Below, piece by piece: positions 1 through 7,870 of a stretch of 64,000 bases of DNA. Within the stretch, counting starts at the first letter, position 1; each line of letters opens with the position of its first letter. The DNA is from Priestia megaterium NBRC 15308 = ATCC 14581 (lineage in GTDB: Bacteria; Bacillota; Bacilli; Bacillales; Bacillaceae_H): NCBI RefSeq assembly GCF_000832985.1, contig NZ_CP009920.1:310001-374000 (forward strand). The letters run 5' to 3'. The position numbers and the translations under genes are program-made. The notes beneath the pieces were generated by a model. That model had not been told where the DNA came from. It saw only the letters and a list, made by a program, of their open reading frames with translations, and searched no databases.

Positions 1-1073
1 TCACTCGTGCCTGGCAATGCGCTATAAGTTGCCGCTTTATCATAACCGTCTCTTTGAACATACGAACTAAAAAGCGCGCTTTGCGTTGCATGTGAACGGT
101 AAGCTGATACGCCAAGAAGCGTAATGCCTTGTTTTTTCGCACCCGCAAACAACTGTTCAATAGCAGCGGCTGCTTCACTTCGCATTTTTTTCTTTTCCGT
201 TTGTTCTTTGAATGTAAATGGAATCGTTGTATATACTAAATCTTTCGGAACGTAGTTTTCCGGAAGCTTGTTTTGTTTATTCACAACAACTTGGATGCTT
301 TCAGGGTTCGAAACCACTTTCATGCCAGCTAATGCTCGTACGTATTGACCGCTTACATAGCCAACCTTACCTTGATACGTAATTTTCAGCCAGCCGTTTG
401 CTGCTTTAGCCGTCACGTCGAGCTGTGTGCCGGCTTTAAGTGTTGCCATGACAGCACCAGATGTTGAAGCAGTTGTTCGAACATTTAAATTCGCTGTCGC
501 CACATAGACAGAAGCTGCCGGAGTAGGAGCTGGAGCCGGTTCAGAAGAACTCGTTGATTCCTTTACATACTGCGTGCTCACATAGCCCGTTTTGCCTTGA
601 TAGCTTACTTTTAGCCAGCCGTTCGCTGCTTGTTCTGTCGACGTTAGCTGCATGCCTTGTTTGACCGTTACAACAATCGCGCTTGACGTCGAGGGACCGC
701 TTCGAATATTTAAATTTGCCGTTGTTACATAGGTTTTGGTCGTTGAACTCGCTGACTTTTTAACATACTCACTGCTTACGTAACCCGTTTTGCCTTGATA
801 GCTTACCTTCAGCCAGCCGCTTGCTGCTTGTCCAACTACCGTTAGCTGCGTGCCTTGTTTGACCGTTGCAATAATCGCGTTGGACGTCGATGGGCCGCTT
901 CGAATATTTAAATTCGCCGTTGTTGTATATGTTTCCGCCGCTGCGCTTGCGACAGTTGACTCACCCGTAAAATGTAAAGAATGAAGACCTAGAGTTCCTG
1001 CCCCTACAAGGGTAAAAGCAAGACCTGTTACCGCTAATTTTTTGTAAAATCTTTGTTTGTTCACTTCTGTCAT
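1..1073 (-). CDS. Secreted SH3b-repeat D-alanyl-D-alanine carboxypeptidase (VanY/LdcB type), 3' end outside window
   Basis: The open frame starts at ATG 1073 and runs off the left edge, giving 357 residues. It has a signal peptide (residues 1-45, KK..., hydrophobic core, VASAAA), then three bacterial SH3 repeats of about 65 residues, each with LN(I/V)R near the start and GWLK(V/I)(S/T)YQGK near the end, joined by Ser/Thr or Pro/Ala linkers. The last visible part carries SAYRSHATQSALFSSYV and a Tyr/Ala-rich stretch leading to PGTSE, the start of the LAS-family zinc peptidase fold that trims D-Ala from peptidoglycan stems. The zinc ligands beyond PGTSE are not in the window, so catalysis cannot be confirmed. 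Wall attachment through SH3b is known for the family; the exact substrate is inferred. Confidence 0.88.
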   Translation of the reverse strand, partial: MTEVNKQRFYKKLAVTGLAFTLVGAGTLGLHSLHFTGESTVASAAAETYTTTANLNIRSGPSTSNAIIATVKQGTQLTVVGQAASGWLKVSYQGKTGYVSSEYVKKSASSTTKTYVTTANLNIRSGPSTSSAIVVTVKQGMQLTSTEQAANGWLKVSYQGKTGYVSTQYVKESTSSSEPAPAPTPAASVYVATANLNVRTTASTSGAVMATLKAGTQLDVTAKAANGWLKITYQGKVGYVSGQYVRALAGMKVVSNPESIQVVVNKQNKLPENYVPKDLVYTTIPFTFKEQTEKKKMRSEAAAAIEQLFAGAKKQGITLLGVSAYRSHATQSALFSSYVQRDGYDKAATYSALPGTS

Positions 1074-1419
1074 TTTTATACCTCATTTGCAAAATATAAT
1101 AGAAATATATGCTGCTAGTTTAATAGGTTAAGTGAAAACAGGATCCGATGTTTAAGCTCAACCTTAAACTAGCTACATTAAATAAAATCATTTGACGTCT
1201 AGAGGCTCTATACATTTGTTCGTTCCAGCTAGCACGTATCTTTAGAATACCGGATAATCGTGTCAAAAGTATATCAAAATATTTCAAACTTGTTTCCAAA
1301 CTGATACATTTTCAACAAAAATAGAATAATAGAGCAGAAACAGCAAAAAAACCCTTACGTTTACTCTCAACTGCTTAGGGTAGAAAATAACTAAAAACAA
1401 AGATTGAGATGGTGATAAA
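1074..1419. other. Intergenic region between divergent genes
   Basis: About 345 bp separate the divergent wall peptidase and epimerase genes. It is AT-rich and must hold both promoters. No operator, RNA or ORF was recognised. A weak imperfect hairpin with ACCCT/AGGGT arms lies near 1349-1383. Confidence 0.4.
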
Positions 1420-2631
1420 ATGAACACGGCAACCGATTTTTCCTTAACTGCGTTTCGAGAACCTCACACATTAAAACAGCATATTTTTGATACGCTTCAT
1501 TTCTACTACCCCGCTTGTATTGACAAAAAAAACGGCGGATATATCCATGAATACTACGACGACGGTACCGTCAACAACACGCATTCAAAGCACTTGGTAA
1601 GTACGGCGCGCTTTATTTATATCTTCAGTGTAGGGGCTCTTTTAGACGGACCGGATTGGTGCAAAGAAGCAGCTCAGCACGGCATTCGTTTTCTACAAAA
1701 CAACCATTATGATAGAAAGCACGGCGGGTATTTTTTTGAAGTAGCCGATGACGGAGAAGTAAAAGATGATTCGAAACAAGCATATGGCCACGCTTTTGCT
1801 CTTTTAGCTTCTTCCATCGCGTATCAAGCCGGCATTTCAGAAGCAAAAGAAACAATTGAACAGGTATATGACGTGATGGAAAAGCACTTTTGGGAAGATG
1901 CGCACGGCTTTTACCGAGACGAATGGGACGCTTCTTGGTCAGCTGCTTCTTTCTATCGCGGCCAAAACGCAAATATGCACATGTGTGAAGCGATGCTTTC
2001 TGCCTTTGAAGCAACAAGAGATAAAAAATACTTAGACCGAGCGTACACGCTTGCAAAAGGCGTTACGCAGCAGCTTGCTGAACGATCCGGCGGCATGGTT
2101 TGGGAGCACTATGATACAGACTGGCAGCCAGATTGGGACTACAATAAAAACAATACAAAAGACGAATTTCGTCCGTACGGCTTTATACCAGGACATCAGT
2201 TTGAATGGAGCAAGCTGCTTTTATGGCTTGATCGGCACCGTTCGGAAAACTGGATGACAGAACGTGCAAAGTATTTATTTGATAAGGGCTGGAACCGGGG
2301 CTGGGATGCTAAGTACGGAGGTCTTTACTTTGCGCTGTCGCCTCAAGAAGAGGTCATTGACCGGGATAAAAACTACTGGGTGATGGCTGAAGCCATTTCT
2401 GCGGCTTCACTGCTCGGGGTAAAAACCGGAGACAGCGGATATTGGAAAGCATACGATGCCCTGTTCTCCTACTGTCAGAAACACTTTATCGATCACACAT
2501 ATGGAGGCTGGTATCAGCTGTTAAATCAGCAAAACGAACGCTACAGCTCGAAAAAAAGCCCGGCTCCTAAAGCCGATTATCACCCTGTGGCAGCTTGCTA
2601 TCAAACGCTGATAGCACTGAATTCTCTTTGA
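1420..2631 (+). CDS. AGE family epimerase/isomerase (N-acylglucosamine 2-epimerase fold)
   Basis: The 403-residue protein matches the AGE superfamily, an (alpha/alpha)6 barrel that epimerises or isomerises free sugars such as mannose, cellobiose or N-acylglucosamine. Family marks are the repeated KHGGYFFEV/KYGGLYFAL/YGGWYQLL motifs, GQNANMHMCEAML (about residues 182-194) and the barrel-lining IPGHQFEWSKLLLW near residue 255, with the conserved His and Glu. Length is normal for the family. ATG 1420 follows a GAGATGGTG ribosome site. It appears monocistronic. The substrate cannot be told from sequence; mannose isomerase (YihS-like) or cellobiose epimerase activity are both possible. Confidence 0.85.
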   Translation: MNTATDFSLTAFREPHTLKQHIFDTLHFYYPACIDKKNGGYIHEYYDDGTVNNTHSKHLVSTARFIYIFSVGALLDGPDWCKEAAQHGIRFLQNNHYDRKHGGYFFEVADDGEVKDDSKQAYGHAFALLASSIAYQAGISEAKETIEQVYDVMEKHFWEDAHGFYRDEWDASWSAASFYRGQNANMHMCEAMLSAFEATRDKKYLDRAYTLAKGVTQQLAERSGGMVWEHYDTDWQPDWDYNKNNTKDEFRPYGFIPGHQFEWSKLLLWLDRHRSENWMTERAKYLFDKGWNRGWDAKYGGLYFALSPQEEVIDRDKNYWVMAEAISAASLLGVKTGDSGYWKAYDALFSYCQKHFIDHTYGGWYQLLNQQNERYSSKKSPAPKADYHPVAACYQTLIALNSL

Positions 2632-2764
2632 AAGAATGATCATGAAGAAACCGTTTTCTTCCAAATGCGTTTATTTCTTTTATTTAAGGGAATTTACTTA
2701 CTAACAATCATTGTTTACACATTTTAGAAAAAGCTCGACTATATATATGCAAGGAGTGAGGACG

Positions 2765-3067
2765 ATGTATTTTTACGCGTTAGCACAAGGAACAGATTCT
2801 GGAGATCCAGTAACACTGCACCATGAGAAGCAATTTTCGAAAAAAGAATTTTTAGAAATGTTTAATGAAGCATTAGATGAGTTGGATACGCATCCATCTC
2901 CAAGCGACGTCGGTGAATACCTTTGCCGTGCGTACGGATTTCAAGAAATTGAAATCGAGACGGGTGTTGTATGCTACTGCGCTCCGTTTAGAAAGCTAGA
3001 CGACTCAGATATTATAGAAGACCGCACGTACATGGACGCCACGACAGGGACACTAAAATACAACTAA
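2765..3067 (+). CDS. Conserved hypothetical protein, acidic, 100 aa
   Basis: I do not recognise this protein. ATG 2765 is chosen over the upstream in-frame start at 2711 because AAGGAGTGAGG lies just before it. The product is acidic and soluble, with a helical middle (FSKKEFLEMFNEALDELD) and a C-terminal part containing CYCAPFRKLDDSDI. The next gene follows after 17 bp in the same direction, so the two probably form an operon. Confidence 0.7.
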   Translation: MYFYALAQGTDSGDPVTLHHEKQFSKKEFLEMFNEALDELDTHPSPSDVGEYLCRAYGFQEIEIETGVVCYCAPFRKLDDSDIIEDRTYMDATTGTLKYN

Positions 3068-3084
3068 TTAAAAAGAAAGGTTGG

Positions 3085-3387
3085 ATGCGTGTGAAGACCG
3101 TACAAAACATTTATCGAACGAGTGAAGCTGTACCAGAATCGGGGGCTTACATTTGTGCGGAAGGTGAAATTAAACTCTTTCAAAAAGATGATCTTTTTAC
3201 ACCTTGCCCACACACACGTGAATCAACGACGTGGAAGCCCGTAGATGACGCCTTTTCAACCGGAGAATTGGTTCCGCAAACCGGTCGCTATACCGATGAA
3301 AACGGCAATCAAGTAAAGCTAAAAGAAAACGATTTATTTCCAAGATGCCTTCGTTCAGGTGAGCCTACGACGTGGAGAAGAGGATAA
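3085..3387 (+). CDS. Small protein with two internal repeats, YjzC-like
   Basis: The 100-residue product holds two copies of a roughly 35-residue unit: SGAYICAEGEIKLFQKDDLFTPCP...TTWKP and TGRYTDENGNQVKLKENDLFPRCL...TTWRR. The pattern (G-x-Y, then KLxxxDLFP and a terminal W) resembles the small Bacillus YjzC-type proteins, whose function is unknown. Both units carry a Cys near LF(T)PxC. ATG 3085 has GAAAGG five bases upstream; GTG 3091 is an alternative. A strong terminator follows. Confidence 0.7.
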   Translation: MRVKTVQNIYRTSEAVPESGAYICAEGEIKLFQKDDLFTPCPHTRESTTWKPVDDAFSTGELVPQTGRYTDENGNQVKLKENDLFPRCLRSGEPTTWRRG

Positions 3388-3396
3388 CAAATAACA

Positions 3397-3424
3397 AAGC
3401 AGCCGCTTATTAAGCGGCTGCTTT
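3397..3424. terminator. Bidirectional rho-independent terminator
   Basis: Perfect AGCAGCCGCTTA/TAAGCGGCTGCT hairpin flanked by A and T runs lies between two convergent genes. Confidence 0.88.
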
Positions 3425-3433
3425 TATTAAAGC

Positions 3434-4375
3434 TTATTTAAAAAATGAATTCTTTTTTCTTCCTTTTAACAAATCGCCCGTCCACCCTTTCATTCGTAAA
3501 TAAAGATAAATAGCCACGGTCGACAGAACAATCAAAATAAGCGCATAGACATAGCCAAACTTCCAGTCAAGCTCGGGCATTCCTTTAAAGTTCATTCCCC
3601 AAAGGGCTCCAAAAGCCGTTAAAGGCGTGCTGATGGCAGTAAGGAGCGTTAAAGCTTTCATAATTTCATTTCCTCGATGAGTAGACACAACTTCTTCTAA
3701 TTTAATTAACGCGTCAAATTCTTTTTGATATTGTTCAATCAGTGTTAAACCAATTTCAATTTTTTTACACATCCGCTGATATTCGACCGTTTGGTTAATT
3801 TTTTTATGAAACGCTTCTTCTATTCCCATGGTGACTTCTCGAACAGAACTGATTAAATTTGTCCATATAAGCAGGTCGTACCGCGCTTTATGAATGTCAT
3901 CCAACACGTCAATGTTATTATTATGGCGCACTTCCCACAGAAGCTCTCTGAAATGACTTTCAAACTGATCAAACCCATTTAAGTGTTTTTTCATAATTTC
4001 GCCTAAAAGAATAAAAAAACTTTCCGCCGTGTTAGCAGACTGCTTCATTCGTTCAATCATTCGTTCATGATTGGTGTTCTCTAGGATTTTCAAATCGATT
4101 CCTGCCGTTATAATAAACTCCTCGGTAATATAAAAATGAAACGAATCGTAATCCCTTTGATCAAACGACTTCTTATGATAAATCAACGAACCATAAATAA
4201 GCTCGCTTTCTCCTATCACGTCTACTTGAATATGATTAGAATTTTTCTTTTGAAGCTGCTGGCAAAACCATTCATCTCTTGGATACTGATAGTCTTTGAT
4301 TATATCAGCTATTCCATCTGCTTCTTCTAAATCAAACTGATACCATTTCCACTGATCGTTCGTCACGGTATTCAT
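3434..4375 (-). CDS. CorA family divalent metal ion transporter
   Basis: The 313-residue protein has the CorA plan: a long soluble N-terminal domain (about 1-245) and two C-terminal membrane helices. The first helix ends in the signature GMN within FGALWGMNFKGMPELDW, which forms the selectivity loop for Mg2+ (Co2+/Ni2+ in some members). The acidic loop GMPELDW between the helices is also typical. ATG 4375 is preferred to 4420 because AGAGGGAAAGT precedes it. Some CorA proteins export zinc, so the physiological ion is inferred only from the family. Confidence 0.88.
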   Translation of the reverse strand: MNTVTNDQWKWYQFDLEEADGIADIIKDYQYPRDEWFCQQLQKKNSNHIQVDVIGESELIYGSLIYHKKSFDQRDYDSFHFYITEEFIITAGIDLKILENTNHERMIERMKQSANTAESFFILLGEIMKKHLNGFDQFESHFRELLWEVRHNNNIDVLDDIHKARYDLLIWTNLISSVREVTMGIEEAFHKKINQTVEYQRMCKKIEIGLTLIEQYQKEFDALIKLEEVVSTHRGNEIMKALTLLTAISTPLTAFGALWGMNFKGMPELDWKFGYVYALILIVLSTVAIYLYLRMKGWTGDLLKGRKKNSFFK

Positions 4376-4540
4376 ACTTTCCCTCTTTCCCCTTTTATTA
4401 GAATTTTTCCCTATATACAATCACTTAAAACCTAACATAAAAAATAAACATACATTTCATATCCATCTTTATAAAAAAGATGCTATAATAAATACGTTGC
4501 GCACCTGCGCATGCTTTATAAGTTTGAGAGGAGAATAACA

Positions 4541-5398
4541 GTGAAGAAAGATATCGCTTTACGTTCTTATCTGCTAGAAAGTGCACCAACTATGACGGAA
4601 GAATGGTATGAATCTTTGGACAAAAAATCTTCTGAAGGCGTATATACCTCTAATGATCCCGACGTCATTCAACGCTTAAAAGCGCAAAACTATGAATTTC
4701 ATTTATATATTAGCAACGTCTTTATAGAAGATGAAAAAAGCTTTTTTGAATCTTTTAACACGTGGCTAAATAAAGTTGCCAAAGACCAACAGCATCTTAG
4801 AACCCCCATTCAAAGTATTATTAAAGAATTTATGAACGTCCGCAAACAACACTGTGAGTATATTCGCCGGTTTGCAGAGCTTCATGATGACATCACTCAG
4901 CAGCACATCGATGTATGGAATGAAAAAGTAATAAGAGTGTTTGATATTATTATTTTGAAATTCATCACAGAAGCGCAGGAATATGCATCAAACCGCCTCC
5001 GCTCTCAGCAGGAAATGATTCATGAATTAAGTTCACCTGTTATTGTGATTAAAAAAGACGTGGCTCTTTTACCATTAGTCGGCGATATTGATACGGCAAG
5101 AGCCAAAATGATCCTAGAAAGCACGTTAAAACAGTGTGCAGAGAAGCAAATCTCTCATTTGTATATTGATCTGTCAGGAGTTGTGATGATCGATACAATG
5201 GTCGCGCACGAGCTGTTTCAGCTGATAAATGCGCTTGATTTAATCGGCGTTAAATCAATTTTATCCGGCATTCGTCCTGAATTAGCCACTACTGCGATGC
5301 AGCTTGGTTTAAGTTTTGACCATATACGAATTAAATCGAATCTTGCTCAGGCATTAGAAGATGATTCAAAAATTGTAATTGCTTCTAGCACTCATTAA
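4541..5398 (+). CDS. RsbR-type STAS domain protein (stressosome co-antagonist paralogue)
   Basis: The 285-residue product has an N-terminal non-haem globin-like sensor region (about 1-155) and a C-terminal STAS domain (about 165-275). The STAS part keeps both stretches that carry the RsbT-phosphorylated threonines of RsbR: DLSGVVMIDTMVAHEL and SGIRPELATTAMQLGL. In B. subtilis such proteins form the stressosome with RsbS and release RsbT to activate sigma-B. GTG 4541 is chosen because AGAGGAGAATAACA precedes it. It stands alone, as the paralogues RsbRB-RD do. Which paralogue it matches best was not determined. Confidence 0.87.
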   Translation: MKKDIALRSYLLESAPTMTEEWYESLDKKSSEGVYTSNDPDVIQRLKAQNYEFHLYISNVFIEDEKSFFESFNTWLNKVAKDQQHLRTPIQSIIKEFMNVRKQHCEYIRRFAELHDDITQQHIDVWNEKVIRVFDIIILKFITEAQEYASNRLRSQQEMIHELSSPVIVIKKDVALLPLVGDIDTARAKMILESTLKQCAEKQISHLYIDLSGVVMIDTMVAHELFQLINALDLIGVKSILSGIRPELATTAMQLGLSFDHIRIKSNLAQALEDDSKIVIASSTH

Positions 5399-5410
5399 TA
5401 TAGGGATACA

Positions 5411-5446
5411 AACAAAAAACAGCCCGAGAAGGCTGTTTTTTATTTT
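5411..5446. terminator. Bidirectional terminator
   Basis: AAAAAACAGCC/GGCTGTTTTTT hairpin between the convergent RsbR-like gene and the small charged-protein gene. It reaches the stop codon of the latter. Confidence 0.85.
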
Positions 5447-5664
5447 TTATGATGAATGTTTTCAGAACCTGATTCATCCTTCGTTTTCGTTTTATTTTTC
5501 TCTTCTTTTTGTTCAAGTCTTATATCTTCCAATGGCATAGGATCGACCGTTTCTTCTTCTTTGAAACGTTCAAATAACGTTTCGTCTTGATCTGTTACAC
5601 GCTGTTCCGTTTCATCTCTTTTTTTTGGTGTATTTGAAATAGATCTTTTCTGGCGTTCTCCCAT
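5440..5664 (-). CDS. Small charged hypothetical protein, 74 aa
   Basis: The product is very hydrophilic, rich in Lys, Glu and Asp, and probably disordered (KEEETVDPMPLEDIRLEQ in the middle, a Lys-rich tail). AAAGGAGGAGAAAAG directly precedes ATG 5664. It lies 31 bp downstream of the SDR stress gene on the same strand and may be transcribed with it. Function unknown. Confidence 0.68.
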   Translation of the reverse strand: MGERQKRSISNTPKKRDETEQRVTDQDETLFERFKEEETVDPMPLEDIRLEQKEEKNKTKTKDESGSENIHHKK

Positions 5665-5695
5665 CTTTTCTCCTCCTTTACTATAGGTGAAGCAA

Positions 5696-6565
5696 TTATG
5701 TGTTCATGAAATCTCCGCCGTTGACATGAAGCGTTTGACCCGTCATATAAGATGAATCATTTGAAGCTAACAGTACATAGCAGCCTACGTGCTCCACAGG
5801 ATGCCCAGGTCTGCCCATCGGTGTGTCTGTACCGAACTCTCCTACTTTATCACCCGAGAAAGTAGACGGGATAAGCGGTGTCCAGATTGGGCCCGGCGCT
5901 ACAGCGTTAACGCGAATGCCATCTTTGACAAGCGCTTGCGCCATACTGCGCGTAAAGCCGTTGATTGCACCTTTTGTCGCCGTATAATCGATCAGCTGAG
6001 GATTTCCGCGGTAAGGATTAATTGACGTTGTATTAATAATCGCACTGCCTTTTCCTAAATAATCAAGCGCTTTTTTCGTAAAATAAAAGTATGAATAAAA
6101 GTTCGTTTTGAACGTTCGTTCAAGCTGTTCACTCGTAATTTCTTTAATGCTTTCTTTTGGATGCTGCTCTCCTGCATTGTTCACAAGGATATCAAGCTTT
6201 CCAAGCTCACTCACTGTTTTTTCTACCGCTTCGTTACAGAACGATTCGTCTCCTACGTCTCCTGCAATCAGCAAGCATCTTACACCTTCTTCTTCAATGC
6301 GGGCTTTTGTTTCCTCGGCGTCGCTATGTTCGTTTAAGTAAACGATGGCTACGTCCGCTCCTTCTTTCGCATAAGCAATGGATACAGCTCGTCCAATTCC
6401 GCTGTCTCCCCCGGTAACTAGCGCTACCTTTCCTTTTAATTTTCCTGTACCAATGTAATTGTCATCCTCATAAATAGGGAGAGGATTCATCTCACTTTCG
6501 ATACCCGGCTGGCGGTCTTGCGTTTGTTGGGGCTGACCTTGTGTTTGTTGATCTTGTAAATTCAT
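5696..6565 (-). CDS. SDR family oxidoreductase, general stress protein 39/YhdF type
   Basis: The 289-residue protein is a short-chain dehydrogenase with a Gln/Pro-rich N-terminal tail (about 1-40). It has the cofactor motif TGGDSGIGRA near residue 52, NNAG, a catalytic Ser (NTTSINPYRG) and the Tyr-x-x-x-Lys site in DYTATKGAINGF. The C-terminal PGPIWTPLIPSTF and LHVNGGDF segments are typical of the B. subtilis YdaD/YhdF/YhxC stress group. RBS AGGAGGAGATTAAA lies upstream. A sigma-B-like promoter is seen at 6613-6638, fitting general stress control. The substrate is unknown. Confidence 0.88.
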   Translation of the reverse strand: MNLQDQQTQGQPQQTQDRQPGIESEMNPLPIYEDDNYIGTGKLKGKVALVTGGDSGIGRAVSIAYAKEGADVAIVYLNEHSDAEETKARIEEEGVRCLLIAGDVGDESFCNEAVEKTVSELGKLDILVNNAGEQHPKESIKEITSEQLERTFKTNFYSYFYFTKKALDYLGKGSAIINTTSINPYRGNPQLIDYTATKGAINGFTRSMAQALVKDGIRVNAVAPGPIWTPLIPSTFSGDKVGEFGTDTPMGRPGHPVEHVGCYVLLASNDSSYMTGQTLHVNGGDFMNT

Positions 6566-6612
6566 TTTAATCTCCTCCTATTTTTGATGGAACTTTTTAG
6601 TATAGTTTAGGT

Positions 6613-6638
6613 TTAGCCTTCTGTTTTGAAGTTCAAAC
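6613..6638 (-). promoter_or_regulatory. Sigma-B-like promoter of the SDR gene
   Basis: Read on the minus strand: GTTTGA, a 14-base spacer, then GGCTAA. This is close to the sigma-B consensus GTTTAA-N12-15-GGGTAT and lies 48 bases before the SDR start codon. Confidence 0.6.
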
Positions 6639-6705
6639 ATCTTTTTTTAAAAGTTTATGAAGTTTCTATTCTCTTTTACTATCTTAGAAAATTCATAGAA
6701 AACAA

Positions 6706-6730
6706 GTTTAAAGTTGGAAACAAAGGCTAA
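6706..6730 (+). promoter_or_regulatory. Sigma-B-like promoter of the YflT-like gene
   Basis: GTTTAA, a 13-base spacer, then GGCTAA. The -35 is a perfect consensus. It is followed after about 45 bp by the ribosome site of the general stress protein gene. Confidence 0.62.
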
Positions 6731-6787
6731 AGAATGAGTAGAAGATGTATTTCAGAAATATCTTTTATCAGGAGGTTTGGTTCGTGT

Positions 6788-7126
6788 ATGAAACACATTC
6801 AAGTAGCAGAAAACCAAGAGGAGGCAGTCTGCGTCATCCATTCTTTTTTAAAGAAAGGATTTACAAGCAAAGATATTTATCTGCTGGCCTATGATAAAGA
6901 ATGGGCTCAGAATTTAACGGAGGCAACACATACAAAAAAGTACAGAATGGCAGAGCAAGGTATGTTTGAAACGGCGGTAAATAAGCTTCTTTCAAGAGAA
7001 GATGAGCTTCTTTCAAAGATGGCTTCGCTCGGCTTATCCAATCAAGAAGCAAACCGGTATAAAGAAGAAATGAAACAAGGAAATATCGTAGTTATTGGCG
7101 CACAGAGTCAATCAATTCCCTACTAA
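6788..7126 (+). CDS. YflT-like general stress protein (17M family)
   Basis: The 112-residue protein starts MKHIQVAENQEEAVCVIHSF and contains the family features: a glycine/lysine region (KGFTSKDIYLLAYD), a helical middle and a final short strand (GNIVVIGAQ). The family is induced by sigma-B; its molecular role is unknown. ATG 6788 is used, with AGGAGG upstream, not the longer frame from 6734, which would start almost at the predicted transcription start. The divergent SDR gene carries its own sigma-B-like promoter. Confidence 0.8.
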   Translation: MKHIQVAENQEEAVCVIHSFLKKGFTSKDIYLLAYDKEWAQNLTEATHTKKYRMAEQGMFETAVNKLLSREDELLSKMASLGLSNQEANRYKEEMKQGNIVVIGAQSQSIPY

Positions 7127-7207
7127 AACAGCGGAAACGTTTTTTATTAGCTTATAAGGGTATTTAGTAAAATAAACCATTGTCTATCAAGAAAGGAAGT
7201 TATAACG

Positions 7208-7363
7208 ATGTTAAATTATTTGGGAATTCAGATAGGCTCCCTTTACTTTCCTACTAGTATTTTGCTTATCACGTTTCTTGTATTAATCGGTTTTTTTATT
7301 TATTTCCTCTCTAGAAGAAGAAAAAACCGCCATGAATCACGTGAGCAATCACGAGGAAAATAA
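7208..7363 (+). CDS. Small single-pass membrane protein, 51 aa
   Basis: ATG 7208 follows AAGAAAGGAAGTTATAACG. The product has one hydrophobic helix (about residues 12-34) followed by RRRKNRHESREQSRGK, so the C-terminus should be cytoplasmic. A clear terminator follows the stop codon. Function unknown. Confidence 0.65.
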   Translation: MLNYLGIQIGSLYFPTSILLITFLVLIGFFIYFLSRRRKNRHESREQSRGK

Positions 7364-7378
7364 AAGAGAATGCCAATT

Positions 7379-7407
7379 TAAAAGCCCTTCATTCAGAAGG
7401 GCTCTTT
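7379..7407 (+). terminator. Rho-independent terminator
   Basis: AAAGCCCTTC/GAAGGGCTCTTT hairpin just downstream of the small membrane protein gene. Confidence 0.75.
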
Positions 7408-7477
7408 GTACTATAAAACAGGCAGATATTTTTCATAGCGCGGGTTTACATAAAAAGGTGGACGAGACCCTAAAAGC

Positions 7478-7825
7478 GGCAGCTCAATTATTAATACTGC
7501 TTCAATTGTGACGTATAAAGGCTATGAACAGTTAATTGACTATACGGCAACTAAAGGAGCCATTGTTGGCTTTACTCGTGCGCTTTCCAATAGCGTGATT
7601 AAAGACGGAATTCGCGTAAACGCCGTAGCGCCGGGACGCATTTGGACACCGCTCATTCCAGCAAGCTTTTCAGCTGATCAAGTAACGCAAGTGGACAATC
7701 CGATGGAGCGCCAAGGGCAGCCGTTTGAACTTGCTCCAACCTACGTGTATCTCGCAAGCGACGACTCACGGTTTGTCACGGGGGAAACGCTGCATGTAAA
7801 CGGCGGAGAGTGGGTTTCTTCTTAA
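7478..7825 (+). pseudogene. 5'-truncated SDR gene remnant
   Basis: Only the C-terminal 116 or so residues of a stress-type SDR remain. The frame reads GSSIINTASIVTYKG, the catalytic DYTATKGAIVGFTRAL, APGRIWTPLIPASF and LHVNGGEWVSS, very close to the intact SDR at 5696-6565. Upstream the frame meets stop codons, and the Rossmann nucleotide-binding half and a proper start are missing. The nominal GTG at 7508 is an internal Val codon. Loss probably came from a deletion that joined the fragment to the terminator of the preceding gene. Confidence 0.82.
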
Positions 7826-7837
7826 AAATCTCAATAT

Positions 7838-7869
7838 AAAAAGCGTGAAGCCAAGCTCCACGCTTTTTC
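7838..7869. terminator. Bidirectional terminator
   Basis: AAAAAGCGTGaAGC/GCTcCACGCTTTTT hairpin between the SDR remnant and the convergent M14 peptidase gene. Confidence 0.82.
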
Positions 7870-7870
7870 A

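Noticed and set aside
1625-2056. 143-codon minus-strand frame inside the epimerase gene
   Set aside because: It is antisense to a well-supported protein, has no ribosome site and shows unnatural composition.
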